Assembly: GCF_001949145.1 (NCBI RefSeq)
Contig: NW_019091582.1
Coordinates: 626,569-690,568, forward strand
DNA length: 64,000 nt
Source: Acanthaster planci
Taxonomy: Eukaryota; Echinodermata; Asteroidea; Valvatida; Acanthasteridae
Direction: 5' to 3'
The position numbers and the translations under genes are program-made. Under the pieces are notes generated by a model. It was not told the origin of the DNA, made no database searches, and saw only the letters and a list, made by a program, of their open reading frames with translations. Of this stretch, positions 1 to 14,000 are shown one piece after another; position 1 is the first letter of the stretch, and each line of letters starts with the position of its first letter.

Positions 1-1869
1 ATTTCAATGTCTCGTGGTCTTATTTATTTGAGGTCAAAAATCTTTCATTTATTGACCTTGTGCATAATTTGATGTATACATTGCAATGAGGAAATAAATG
101 CGGAGTCAAAAAAAATTGTCAAAGCCATAACATACCCTGAAGCCTCTTAATTTATGCAACATTCACATTAACGATTGGGGGTGACTGCAACAGGGGTACA
201 GTTACGGTCAGGGATCAGGCAGGTGTACTTCCATTGTCAGAAGAAAACTGGACACCACTATGTAAATGACAACTCCACCAACCTTTACAAAAGATAAAAC
301 TACTCGTAGAAGCTGATAAAGTCTGCTCAATGTTTGAGCCTAGTTTCCCCACTCTGAAGTTATAAGGCTGGAGGGACTAGCTTAACAACACCAAATGCGT
401 GGTGGATGTGTTGACAATCCACACACTTGGCACCAATTCAATTCGCTTTGTAGAGCTGCTGCTACAGCAGACAAATCTGCTAAGCACCAGAAATACTTGC
501 TCAGCAACACAGGCAACCAGCCAAGGTTTCTCACAGTGGGTTTGATTCCTTTGCCTATGCCTACTTGTGCAACCACGCCAGTGTTCAATTTGACACTCAC
601 GTGGCATCAAGTGCTTACTCGGGTGAGCCCAAGTGACCAACCCACCAAGCCCAAACTCTATCTCTTCTTGGTCAACAGCTGCTTGTGACCTACTGTATTT
701 GAAGTCAAGACTGTCTGCCAATTTCCCAATTTTTTTTTCAAGAATAAGTATGAAAGAGGGCTTCATTTTTGAAGTTTTTACTTGGGGATTGCTGATGGTT
801 GGGTTCACTGCTTATTTCTTGTAAAGGCAAAGACAAAAATCAATACCAGGAAACAATTATCATAAACATGGCAACTTCGGGTCAGTGATGTCAAGACCCC
901 CCCCCTTTCTCCTTGCCCTGCCCCAAATATTGGTACAAAAATACTGATCCTACACGGACACAATTTACATGTACATATGTACACACACTCCCATCCTATT
1001 GCTTAGGTTACAACAGCTCCAACTAGCCCACGCCAGTTCCAGACACAAACCTTAACCTGAGAACATGTGCCAGCGCATCATTAGACCGGCGTCTGTCTGC
1101 TTGTAAGTCTGCAAAGGAGGCTAGTCTAAGCATTGTTGGCATATTTCTGCCATGATCTGTCTGCCTGTTGCACGGCTCATTCCCAAACTAGCCGGCACCT
1201 TTTGATTGACGGCTTGCTGGGGAAGTTCAAAGGTCCCGTAGTTCCTCAGAAAACTGTTGTGGGGAACCCATATGTTGTATTTTACGTCTCAGCCACACCG
1301 ACTTAAATTCAATAAACTGAACGAAATGCTTTGATAAGATAGCAAGGCTGCATTACGTCTTCTGATCTCTCTTGCGGTCGAATTCTGGAATCAAGGCTAC
1401 CACGTGGCAAATCGTTCTGATGTCTGTGCACGTGCGTGTAGGTATTTGTGCCAAGCATACACAGACATGTATGTATACATGTACATATACATGGGGTCAT
1501 GTTACTGAACATGTAGGGCCTGCTGATTAAATAATGCATCGAGACCGATGCCTGGATGCATCCAGGTTCCACCTTGGGAAGCCCAAAGTCAATGCATGTG
1601 GGTATTTGAGGCTCACCATGAGACTTGATCTTACTCACAGGGGGCTTTCAAATCATGATGGTCAGATGGTAATGGGCCATATTTCATGTGGACCTTACAA
1701 CTGCCCCCATACATGAACACCCAGGGGCTTCTGTGTCAAACCATTCTATAACCTTAACCGAGGAATATTCAAGTTTTCAAGTACTACCGTACTTTAAAAC
1801 CTGAAAATTACAAATTCATGTACGAACGGTGCACTAAGCTGCACTGCAAGACTGAACAGATGGCAGCAG

Positions 1870-1945
1870 AATGTTCAAGAACCTGCTTCTAACCACCCGT
1901 CTTTCTTTCCCCTATTGGGGGTGCACTTCAGCTCGGGGCAGCTGT
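1870..1945. repeat. dispersed repeat K, copy 1
   Basis: TTCAAGAACCTGCTTCTAAC, CACCCGTCTTTCTTTC and GGGGGTGCACTTCAGCTCGG match the copy at 48400. Confidence 0.6.
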
Positions 1946-2610
1946 TTTGCAGTTTGATGCACCATTCAGCAGCATCTGTGGCTTATCTCCAGAATGCACC
2001 CAGAGCCTATGCTGTACAGTGCATGTACTCCTACCGGTAGTTCTGAACTACTGGCATGCATTTCATATTTGAAGGAATGCGTTGTTATAAAAGGACAGGT
2101 ACAATATACCAGGTTCCAGAGAATCTTTTCAGACAACATGAAAATCCACAGATACAAGAGAATGCCAAGCAAGGAAATTTATACACGCAGATGTAACTGG
2201 TGTACAGTTTTGCAGCCTAACATGCAAAAAGGTGAAGAACAAGGTTGATTTTTTGTGCCCGACAACTGACAAGGGAGACACACTGTGGGAAAACCTCATC
2301 ACTAGATGTGCTCTACCGATAACAACATTAAGAATAGAAATGAGTAATACATACACAAAGGCTGACGTGTTTTACAAACAGGCCTGAGAAAATACCATGC
2401 TGGGTTTGAGTTTGGAATAAAATGCTCTATCAGCAACAGAAATAGTGCAAAATGCACTCAAGTAGTTAGGGAGTGTTTGGCCAATTTTGACTGCCTCTCA
2501 AAGCAAAGTCTTGGAGGTTACTGAAATCAAAAGGCCTAGCTTACACCTGTTCACAAGCTCTTGTTTCTTAGTTGTGGGGACAAACACACAACATTTTACC
2601 TACATGTACA

Positions 2611-2766
2611 TGTACCTGTACGGTACGTGTATTTTGTGAGGACTGAAAACGTTATGGGGACAGAGGAACGTCCTCACAACTGGGCGCTAATTTGCCAAAT
2701 AAAAGAAAGTGTCCCCTTAACCTGGTGAAGGCCTACCCATGACCCATAATTCTCTGTACATGTAGC
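2611..2766. repeat. dispersed repeat L, copy 1
   Basis: TATTTTGTGAGGACTGAAAA, CCTCACAACT and GTCCCCTTAACCTGGTGAAG align in order with a second copy at 27103. Identity is moderate, and no coding frame is kept. Confidence 0.55.
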
Positions 2767-4136
2767 TTTAAAATCAATTGATCAAAAAGTCATCAAACTT
2801 ACATGGGAATCCACAGTAGTCAATTGCTTGTACTACATGTACATATTCTTTCAAATGTGTGCATGCTGGTACATACTGGTACATACGAGTACTGATGTAC
2901 TGATGCTTTACATCAATAGGAATCTTACATGCACCTGACGCACGTGCGAACGGTACTTACAACGTCATGTGAACTGAGTTCATTTTTTATGAACATGCTA
3001 ACGAACCAGTGCGTACATGTATGTATGCATGTAGCCAGACATTTACTCTCCGACGTACATTTTGGTGGTGCCAGTAGGGCTGCGTTTTGGCAGTTACCAG
3101 CTCATGTTCTCTACAAAAACCAGAATGTGCCACATGCAAATTCGGGTGTCTGGCGGCACAAACAGGCTTTTGTTGTTGTCAAGGCGCAGTATCGCAATAG
3201 AATTTTAGTATCATAGAACCGTACTCTGGCATTCTCACATCTCGCTTGTAAGTGAGCTAATGCATTGCTCTACACCTACACAAAGTTTCAGACTTGCATC
3301 TAATTGTGCAACAAGTGGACACTGCTGTGGGAACCTCTTCATACAAATATGGCAGCCCAACCCTCCAACTGTGACTACAAAATCACATACACGTAGAGGG
3401 GTTTCAGAAAGAATTTGTCTCTTAAAACAAGAATTCAGGGTGGACACTGACAGAGTGTAAGAGATCACAGCAACAGTTATACAATTTCTTTCTGATGCTT
3501 TGTAAAAACAAAACAAACCAACTTTCTACACACAGTACAGAAAAGTGGGTAAAGAGAAAAACCGTGAAAAAAATAAGTCGTCTACACAAATGATACTCAC
3601 TTCGGTTGACAAACTGAATGCCTTTCACGGGGTGGGATCAACAGAAAAGTTGGAGTAAATTTAATAAAGCTACCATAGAATCAAACTGATATCCTAGAGT
3701 TGGAAACTGAAAGAAATTCAAAAAATTGGGCACTTTTAAATTCAGAGAGCAATTAACCTCTTAAAGTCTGTGCTCAATTGTCCAAGTACCATTCACATGT
3801 AGCGGTAGCTCTGGGTACAAAATACGAGGACTGCTACATGCAACACTTTTGAACAAATTAAGATGATACAAAACATGACGGACAAACATGCCAGGTCAAT
3901 GTCCTTTCAAGCCCAGGGGTGTGCGTGGACACTTAAAAATTAAAGCTGAAAACAGCTAGCAAAACGCTGAAATGTAAGAAGTTGCCATACATTTGTAGAG
4001 ACCAGGTTTACAAAAAAGCTGATATTCAGGGTCAACATCTAAAAAAAAATGAAATCAGTTAAAGAGCTGAATTCTCACACCCCTGCAAGCCTCTAGCAGA
4101 ACATCACCTCACGATTGGTTAAAAACAACTTTTTAC

Positions 4137-4210
4137 AAGCTGTTCCTCCTTCGATAAATTCAAGCCCAACATTTGGATCCCGAGCGTATGGATTTCACAG
4201 ATACGCTTCT
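4137..4210 (-). CDS. possible C2CD2L exon 9 (tentative)
   Basis: A 74-nt open stretch with a good acceptor (TTTCTATGCAG) and a weak donor (GTAAAA) accepts the phase-1 end of exon 8. It would read KRICEIHTLGIQMLGLNLSK. The expected D-x-LG motif after the third C2 loop is absent, so this is only a phase-compatible candidate. Confidence 0.2.
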
Positions 4211-4980
4211 CTGCATAGAAATAAATGCTGGGCACTTTTTTGATTTGAGAATGAGCGCTGCAAATACAGGAGTATGGACTAATCTTAAGGCCTTCTTACA
4301 CTGACAAGCAGCGATTGGAAGCATTGAAGGATAATGATATATTTGTACCTTCTAATGCACACAATATTTGACATTTACGCGTAAACACGACGCAGGCACC
4401 CATTCGGTACGCTGAACACAGAACATAATGAGCATCGGCTACCAGCCAAAATTCTATGTCATGTACGCTGGTTCGCTACTGATACATATACATGTATGCT
4501 TCTCAGAAAAGAAATGAATGCACCATAAAGCGCTTTATTGCATGGCAGGTGTTCGGAAATACCTGCTCTAAACGACGACTAAACTTAAGGCCTATTTACA
4601 ATGCACGCTGGTACCGTACATTTTTATGGGAAGCATGGAAGGACTTCCCACAAAATCAATGGTGCCCAACGGCACATACTGGTAGGAATAATTGAAGGCA
4701 TGACAAAGACGGGCCTACCCTTGCTCCAACAGTGTTCCTGCTATATGTACATGTATGGTACTTTGTGAGATTATCACTAGCGAGACTGCTGATTGGCCAG
4801 AACGGTATGGTATGTTTACACAATCACTTAGGTTAAAAGCACCGCACTTAATTGCCCTAATGCGTAGTTTGTCAACTCTTGGTTTAAACAGCCCACAGAA
4901 AACCATAGAGTTCTATCACCGCTCGTTTGTGTAAATGGGCATTATTACGGTGCGTCAAGGTTGAAAAAAACATAGTTTAC

Positions 4981-5045
4981 CTCTCAGCATCCTGTCCCTG
5001 TCAAAGACTTCGAACCTCAGCTCACTGGAGTAATTGTTCAGCTCA
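4981..5045 (-). CDS. C2CD2L: C2CD2L exon 8 (C2 domain, third loop)
   Basis: The exon has 65 nt, entering in phase 2 and leaving in phase 1 at GTAAAC. The acceptor is GTTTGCAG. It encodes ELNNYSSELRFEVFDRDRML. The pattern ELRFEVFDRDR is the C2 strand leading into the third calcium-binding loop. The rest of the C2 domain must lie in an exon further down the minus strand. Confidence 0.85.
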
Positions 5046-8000
5046 CTGCAAACAACCAAACAAGCATTTTGTCAGGCATTTTGGCTATTTCAACCAAACT
5101 ATACGTGTCTCAGAATATGATTTTGGCTTTGATCTGTATCACTCTTGCCGCACCCTGTCAAGCTTGAACAATATGATAACAAGAGTCTTATGAAGCACTG
5201 AGAGAGCAGAGCCATAACACTGGGCCCTGGGCAGGCGCAGCTCGGAAGGATCATTCTCCCCTTGTTTTCTTATTTTTCTTCCATTCAATAAGGTAAAGGG
5301 CCCAATTTCATGGTGCTACTCAACAGCCAGCAGAAAAGTTGCGCTTGCAAAAGACAAATCCAGCAGAGTATCACTGGGTATCCCCCAATGGCCCCCTTTG
5401 ATGCCGGAAAGCATGAGGTGTGCAGGGAGAATGTCATTAAACAGTGACTCTAGGTAATCGTTATCACGATACCTACCGGGTACCACCATTGGCGGGAACC
5501 ACTGCAAATGACCAGTGATAGTGTTGGTGCAGTTACCGGATTTGTCTACGGCAGAAACTCGTGCTATTACAGAAGCACAACATGTATTTTGTAAAAAGGA
5601 TGCACAAAAGGTTTCACACGCCTGGAGATTTCTTTTGTACATGTGACCCACTTAAGCAACTTTTCCTTCTGATGTTGCTTGCTTTTGCTGAGTCGACCGC
5701 TCTATGGTATCAGAACTGCCAACCTCACTTGACCAAAATCTTATTATTTTATCTAAAAAATCCTGTTTTCCAAAAAAATCTTATTTTTCACTGTTGCACG
5801 GAACGATTGAGGGAGCGTGATGCATAGTCTGGGCCCCAAACTGATTTTGCTTATACATCCATAGTTTACGTACGGTGCACAGATGAACTGCACACATGAA
5901 GCAGCAATGGACAATAGAGGGCCTCGTGGATAGACACCACGTCATGTGTGTTGCATGCATTTGTATGGCATTTCCGACATTGCCGAAGACTGATGCTACC
6001 GTGCGAAATTAACAGGTGAAAAATGTCAATTTTCAAGCCAAACAATAGGTAAAATTCTCAAAGAACTACAAAGCTTATTTTCTTTGGAAATCGTATTTTA
6101 TTGAGAAAAATTGTAGTGTCATATCGTCACTGCAAAATTGTATGAAATACAATAAAATCGCACAGGTTGGCAGCTCAGGCTATCCATGACGGCAGCTACG
6201 TTAGTAAAGAAATCAACTGTTACACAGTGCTTTGGCATTGCCCCCTGGCCTGTGATTGTATGAAAACAACTGTACGACAGAAATGACAGCTTGGTGTCCT
6301 CCCTGAACTGTTTCCCATTTTTTACCACAGAGGGTATGTCCATGAAGTCTGCAGCCCAGAACAAAAAATCAAGAGTTTGGCGGGCAGTGCTTACAATAAG
6401 AAATGCTCGTCCCAGAACGGGTTGACCGTATTGCGGATGATGTTGGTCTTGTGCTTCTGGCTCGGTTGGTCAATGGTCACCACGCAGTAAGGGTCGCTGG
6501 CGCTTGTACCGTCCCTCTCACGTAATCCATTGGCTTTGATGACTGCGACGAAGAGAAAACCGAATAGTTTGACAGAAGCACTGAGTAGCAAATCAGCTTT
6601 ATGCACATGTACAGCAGCTATGAGTAACTGACCAGTTAACCAGTCACATGTAGCTAACAGCCAGCTGATAAGCCTGATACATGCAACCATCCAAACTTCC
6701 ATATAATATTCCAGCTAGCCAGCCAGCATGCGTGTACAGGTACATGTATGTGCCAGTTCAGGACAGGTTCAGGCATTAACTACTGTTCAACCACTAGTCA
6801 ATTACTTTTTAACAATACACAGACTTTCATGGTCAGTGAAACCTTGTACAATTATCTATCAAACAGTTTATCACAACTTTTAATTTTAACTTTGCTAGCT
6901 TAACCTAGGTAAATATTTATTTTTAAATTTACTTTCACTTCCCTGTGTTTTAGCATTAACTTTTGGCTTTCCAGTGTTTTCAATGTAGTGAAAACTGTTT
7001 TTAAAGCGTTTAACTTAAGTTTTAATTGCTGTTTTAAACATACCCATAATTTGGCCTACAGGCCATGACGATGTGATCATTAAATAAAATCTAAGCTGCA
7101 ATTTTAATGGAAATTTTTTTCCAGAACTAAAACTTTATGTACTTAGAAGCCGAGTGAAATCGCACCACTGAGAACGTCCATTAACCACACTGGAAAATTA
7201 TGATACCCATCCCACACTAAGCAATCATCCATCTAGACACACACAGATATTCACCTTTGACCAACAGCCTTCGATCAGCAGGGGTCAGCGTGCGACCCAT
7301 TGGCGTACTAGTCATTGGCTTGTTCCGTACGTTGGCATTCGTCTATACCAAACAAAACCAAGAATGACATCATTTAGACTTCTTCCAACAAAAACATCGA
7401 CCCACAACTTCTGAAGAATATTGCTCAGAAGTTTATCCACACATCTGTGCCAAAACATAAACAGAGAACGTGAGGACTGGTGTCTATTCTGTAGAATTGC
7501 ATAAATCACACAAATCAACTGCAATCAACTCAAAAGCTTGCAAGGTGTACGCACTATTACTAACTCAAGGAAGGTCTGAAGAGATTTGACAATACAAAGG
7601 CAACAGAATGTGAATGGAAGTGTGACTATTTGAATTTGGCCTTATACACAAAGTGCAATGTGAGTGTAAGAATTCATCTGATGTTTACTTTTGGCAAAGA
7701 GGGGCTGTCATATCTTCACCACAAAAACTGAGTCACAAGGTCTCGCATAAATTTGTAGCAGCAGCTCAAATCTCTATTTCCTTTAATACATGTACATTTT
7801 CAGTTATGTCGGAGGACAATGTGAGCAAGAACGTCAACCTTTCTGCTGTACAAGTTGCATTACTGACAAGGTACCCATGTACCATACTATTCCACAATTT
7901 AACTTTCCACACAAATCTTGTTGCCTGTGTACATAACTTTTTGAAATGCGTGTACATGTATTTTAAATAATTTATCCAATGGGTATAAGGCAGGTTAGCA

Positions 8001-11000
8001 ATGCATCTTGGTCCAGAGGCAGGCACCCCAACAAATAAATTAATGCTCTAACTGAGAAGAGAATATGTCAGAAGAGATCAACTCAAATACATGTTCATGT
8101 AGCTTGCTTGGTGAAGTCCGCAGTAACAAGTGGCTAGGTTTGCATCGACACCATGAGACAATTATAAAAATGTGGCCAAATGGGTCGGAAGTTCCGAGAG
8201 TCACTCCAGAACTAAAGGTCTTACGAAGCACAGGTAATCTCAACATTTGTCAGCACGCAATTTTTATAACGGCGCCAAACCGAGTGATGAATCAAAGCAA
8301 AGGAGCCCAGTCTGCTCTTTATAATGCAATCTGGGACAATTAAACACGGCCTTTAGACTCATTTTGTGGGAATCAGACTCAATGGCACTCTATTTATCAT
8401 CAGATATATGTGCTTGACAACGATGAGTTCTGCACGGGCTTACGTCAAATCTGCGTTGCACAAAAAAGTGCTCTGACTTCACACATTTTTAATGTGTCAT
8501 GTATTAAGGTTCCATGGGCTTTTGAGTAGAGTGCCCAATTCCTGTGCTTTTCGAAATAGCCTACTGGCATGCACTGTTGTATAATTCTAGAGGTGTCAAC
8601 ATTAGGAAGGATGTAAACATACGACTGGTTGTTGGTTAGATACTGGATTTTCGATTCATTCATCTTTCTCTCATTGTGACCACGGGCAGATCCAGGGGGG
8701 TCCCGATCTTGTTTGGTGAGGTGGGCCCAAAAGAATTGCAATCTTTTCTTGGGGTGAGGTTACACTTTAGGGGCTTTTTACTTGTTATTTGAAGGAAGGG
8801 AAATAAAATGGACCCCCAAAAATTGCCCGTCTCTCATTATTATATGAAAATAAAAATTTGGAGTTCTGGATTTGTCCTTGATTTCAACCAGGAACATCTA
8901 CATGTAATGTATGTTGGTTCAGGCAAACAAGTTAATTTCATCTTGTCGCTCTGAACTTTCACTCTACTCAGGCATGCGACTGGACATTCAGGGTTGAATA
9001 AAACAAACAGGAAATTCACAGAAACATGAGACCCGTCGTGTTATTCCACATGTAAAATGCAAGCATGAACAGGGGAAAGATTAGAAAAACACAGGAGTCG
9101 GCTACAGGTAAATTCAGGGCATGCCAGGCATCAGGTAACTGAAAATCTTTGTTTTGTCTCCTCCTCTTGAGACCTCTACAATCTAGTAGCTAAACTGACG
9201 TGTCCAATCAGGGAGGAAGCTTGACCTGTTCCCAACAACGGATGCAGCATGCAAGTACAGTTTCAAAGATCTCCACTGCATGATTACGCATTATTGTCCC
9301 CACTGGGCTAGGCTACCAAACCAGGACGCTTTAGGCACTGAATGAAAGAAAGGTGACTGTTTATCTGGCTTTAGATTTTTTTGTCTGTTGTTGCAAATAA
9401 ACAAAGAAAATGTTGGCTTGTATGTGCTACATTTTGGCTTTACAGAATGAACTAAAATGCATACAGAGTTGCGACTACAAGTTACCTACATGTAGAGCCT
9501 TACATCACAACCTGTCCAAGTGAGTTCACATAAAAGCATTACTTTCCATTCCTTTGCAGTCGTGTTACTTTTGAGCTGACTTGAGATTTGAGTAGCAATT
9601 CAACTTGTTTGAGTTGTGATTGGAGCTGCGGCTGAACTCGTGCAGGCACTTGTGAGTGGCCGGTTCAAACCTCTGCAGCATTGCTACAGTAACCATGTTG
9701 GCAAGCTTGTGACCTGTGCCCACAAAACCTGGCCGGAGTCAAAAGGCAAATCTTCTCTGCATCTTTGACGTTCTCATTTTCTTCAACTGGTAACATGATG
9801 CATACACTGCTGACAGCTGTCTGGTACATGTATTATCCGAGCACTCAAGGAGAGGGATTCAGATTTCAACAAATCAGATCTCACTTAATAAGATCAGGAA
9901 TGTGTGGCATCAACTACTCATATTTTCAAGGCAAGTTGCCAGGTATCTTCAAAATATTGTTCTCAGAAGTAATTTCTAACTTTTGGTTCAGCTGGTCCAT
10001 GCAACTGCATGAAAATGTAAGAACTAACAATTCCCCAAAGACCTCATCTAGCCTTTATGCATCCAACTTCTGTAGCAGGTTTACTTCCCCTGGGTTTCAT
10101 GGGAACAGCAGATCACGAGCGAGTGCATGTATATGTAGTAAACACTTCCCTTGTAAATTCTCAGCCACTTATTAATTTGCAGCAAAACTAAAAAGGAATT
10201 GGAAGCGTTTATGGCAAACTAAGATAACTTTGAAGGAGAAAAAATCTTTGTAATGATATGATGTACATGTAAGCATCTGATTAGCATTTACGGATTTTGC
10301 TCGAGAAATTCAAGGTCAGCAATATGTCTACACGTACTGTGTATACATGTAATATGTAGGTATGCGAGAGTACAGAGGAACACTATTATAACATGGTCCT
10401 TGGGACTTTAGAAAAATCACTTGTTATAATAGTTACCTTGTATCATCAGTAATGGAAAACAAAGACTTAGGACAAGGATTGTTCTTGTTATACAAATCAT
10501 CAGTAATGGAGAACAAAAAACCCCAAATACTTAGGACCTAAGATTGTCATTGTTATACCCATCATCAGTAATGGAAAACAAAGAAAAACAAAGACGTAGG
10601 ACCTAAGATTGTCCTTGTTATACTCATCATCAGTAATGGAAAACAAAGAAAAACAAAGACGTAGGACTTAAGATTGTCCTTGTTATACTCATCATCAGTA
10701 ATGGAAAACAAAGAAAAACAAAGACGTAGGGCCTAAGATTGTCCTTGTTATACTCATCAGTAATGGAAAACAAAGAAAAACAAAGACGTAGGACCTAAGA
10801 TTGTCCTTGTTATACTCATCAATAATGGAAAACAAAGAAAAATAAAGACTTAGGAGCTAAGATTGTCCTTGTTATATCCATCATCAGTAATGGAAAACAA
10901 AGAAAAATAAAGACTTAGGACCTAAGATTGTCCTTGTTATACTCATCAATAATGGAAAACAAAGAAAAATAAAGACTTAGGAGCTAAGATTGTCCTTGTT

Positions 11001-14000
11001 ATATCCATCATCAGTAATGGAAAACAAAGAAAAATAAAGACTTAGGACCTAAGATTGTCATTGCTATACTCATCAGTAAAGGAAAACAAAGAAAAACAAA
11101 GACGTAGGACCTAAGATTGTCCTTGTTATACTCATCAGTAATGGAAAACAAAGAAAAACAAAGACGTAGGACCTAAGATTGTCCTTGTTATATCCATCAT
11201 CAGTAATGGAAAACAAAGAAAAATAAAGACTTAGGACCTAAGATTGTCCTTGTTATACTCATCAGTAAAGGAAAACAAAGAAAAACAAAGACGTAGGACC
11301 TAAGATTGTCCTTGTTATACTCATTAGTAAGGAAAACAAAGAAAAATAAAGACTTAGGACATAAGATTGTCCTTGTTATACCCATCATCAGAAATCAAAA
11401 ACAAAGAAAAACAAAGACGTAGGACCTAAGATTGTCTTTGTTATACCCATGATCTCCTAGAGCACTAACAGTGCTCTTTTTATCTGTGTTCAACTGCGCA
11501 CATAAACCCTTACACAGGTACATGTACCTACCCCACCATCCATGGCAGACAACAGCAAAGGCAGTATTAAGGTGAACATCCCCAATGGACTGACAAACCA
11601 TTCAGAGGAAACAGAACTGTGGGTATTCTTGGTTGTTTGATTCCAAGGAGACTATTTGTACTAGCAGGCTTGTTGTGCCATGAGTCGCGGGGGGGAGGGG
11701 GACTTAAATAGCCATGCCCAAACAGATTTTGTCAGAACCACTGTCCACATGTACAGGTGCACCTATATGTACAAACATTTTATACAATAACTCGCCAAAT
11801 ACAATGCCTTTCCCAAATTCTACATGTTGCTAGTACTTGCACTAGTAAACGTACACCATGCAAGTACAATTTCCAGGCATCGTGGGATGTGACAGTAACA
11901 AATCAGAGATTAGCACACTACAGGTAGTTAGTAGGTTAAATGTAAAAGTAAAATATCTGTCAATGGAATAGTTAAAAGATGCTCGAGGTGTGAGAGGTTA
12001 GCAACGCTGTGATATAATGGTACTCTATGTACACATACACTTCATGCTGTGGTCAGTCCAATGTACATGTACATTTAAAGTGATCGGATAGCTCATCTCA
12101 CATGCACAGCACCTATTAGTACTACATGTATAGTAAGCTGTTTGAGGAATCGGTATGCCAATATTTACCGTACCTCAAATCAACTTGTGCATTCCATAAT
12201 TGCATTCAATTAACTTCCAGGGCTCTTATTATTCTTTGTAACGCAAATGTATAGTTGCAAATAAGATAGGGCACTTGTAACTACCGATTTGTTCATTAAA
12301 ACGCAGTGTACTGATTATGTGCAGCACCTCATAGTGCCTCAACTGCTCGCAAAGAGGTTCATGCATTCCTTCTGTGAGGTCTACGGAGGTCTTGGTTACA
12401 GACACTTCGTGCTAACTACCCAGGTCATGTACGTTTTTATCCATGCAGTGCTACGACGCCATAATAACTACTCGTGCACAGTCTGTGGCCAAAACTTCCT
12501 GAGATTCATGGATAATTTACTTGTACTGCACAGGTAAAGAAATCCGAGGTTCAAAAAGAATGCAGGAGGTTCACACATGTATGAGCATGTCCATGTACCA
12601 ACTTTTGAGCATCTTAGCTCTCATGCATGCATTACACAATGTTTACGTATGAACCTATGTACATGTACGGTGCATATGAACATGCGGGCTCATCATACAA
12701 TCATGTAAGAGGTTCAAAGTCATGGTGACTGCCCGCACCTCAGGCCATGTCCAAAACTGGCTTCCAGAGCTGCAGCTACCGTAGGTCTGTCTAGATGTCT
12801 CAATGCATCTCCTATGGAGCGACTCCTACCGGTAGACCTAGCTCTAGACAACAGATTCGGACGCAGCCTGAGACTCACGATAGAATATGTAGCCATCTGG
12901 AAATCCAGTGCTATGAAAACCTTCGATAGGTTTTCTGAGACACAAGATAAATCAGAGTACTCCGTATTTGAACATCTCGGACTGACTCATGCGCCAGTCT
13001 CATTTCCACTGAGGTGTACATTGAGCAAGAATAAAAGCCTCATATGAGTAGCCCCCTTAAGACCTGTCATAAGTAGCATAACTAGTAACGTGTACACCCA
13101 TCTATGTTGTGTTATATAAGCCCGAGCATTGAGGAAGACAGGCTGAAGCTTTTGAGGTTCAAATGAAGTGAGAACTGCATTGCTACAGAATAAAAGAACC
13201 TGGTATTAGCCTACAAGAACAAGGAAAAACGCATGAACCAAGAAGCTCCACTGCACCTCATCAATAGGAATGTATGAACCTCTCGCAAGCATCAATGCAC
13301 CCAACGTAAAGTCAGCCGGCACCGAGCACAGCCCTCTACCTACGCTCTGAGGTTGAGGCCTCTCCTCAGCTATATTCGGCAATACATACCCTGATGGAAC
13401 AACGGCCACTATAAGAGCTATATGTCGACTGCAGACATTTAGTACGTAGCAGGAAAGCAAGAGACACCAACAGCACACTGTTAGAACACACGTTAAAAAG
13501 CACAGGTACATGTACAGGTGCCACAAACACATCGCAATAAAACAGAAATGGAAACAAAAATGAAACACGTCCGAATGAATTCGGACGCGCTTCATTTTGA
13601 ATACCCAACTGGCTGATTGAGAACATTGTTTACCCGTCAAAACCTTCAAAGAAATGACAACAGGCTGTTCCATGTTGCTTGGTAAAAAGAGAACAACTTC
13701 GTTTTTGGATTCCTCTTAACCCTTACTGTGTCCCTAATATACATGGAGTGTCATAAGCTTTGGGTGCTAATTTCTGTTTCATGCTGAGAAGTAACATTTA
13801 AAAAGTTGTAGTGAATACATGTACATGTATATATACAGGTGACTGCATAGGTTCACTGTAAAGATTTTCGTCAAACTGAGCACAAGTGTTCAGGACTGAC
13901 GCGTGCCGCCAGGTTTAAGTGGTTTTTGCATCTCCAACTGCATTCCTCAATCCAAATTTGTCTAAACAGTCCCCAGTCCTCCAATGGAGAGCTGTTAAGG

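Larger units (their letters stand above)
1..4980. other. gene-poor segment below the last recognised C2CD2L exon
   Basis: It holds scattered TACATGTA motifs, dispersed repeats K and L, poly-C and poly-A tracts and one tentative exon (4137-4210). A 143-codon minus-strand frame at 377-808 shows no family motif. The missing C2CD2L C-terminal exons should be here or further left, but I could not place them. Confidence 0.5.

Noticed and set aside
377-808. 143-codon minus-strand open frame
   Set aside because: It has no recognisable domain, no splice sites in a sensible position and no fit to the C2CD2L phase. An overlapping frame of similar quality exists on the same strand, so I treat it as chance.
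5316-5651. 111-codon minus-strand frame in C2CD2L intron 7
   Set aside because: Exons 7 and 8 join in phase without it, and it shows no C2 or other family motif.
11200-11601. Minus-strand frames with repeated VFVFLCFP
   Set aside because: They are translation of the 10.4-11.45 kb minisatellite units.
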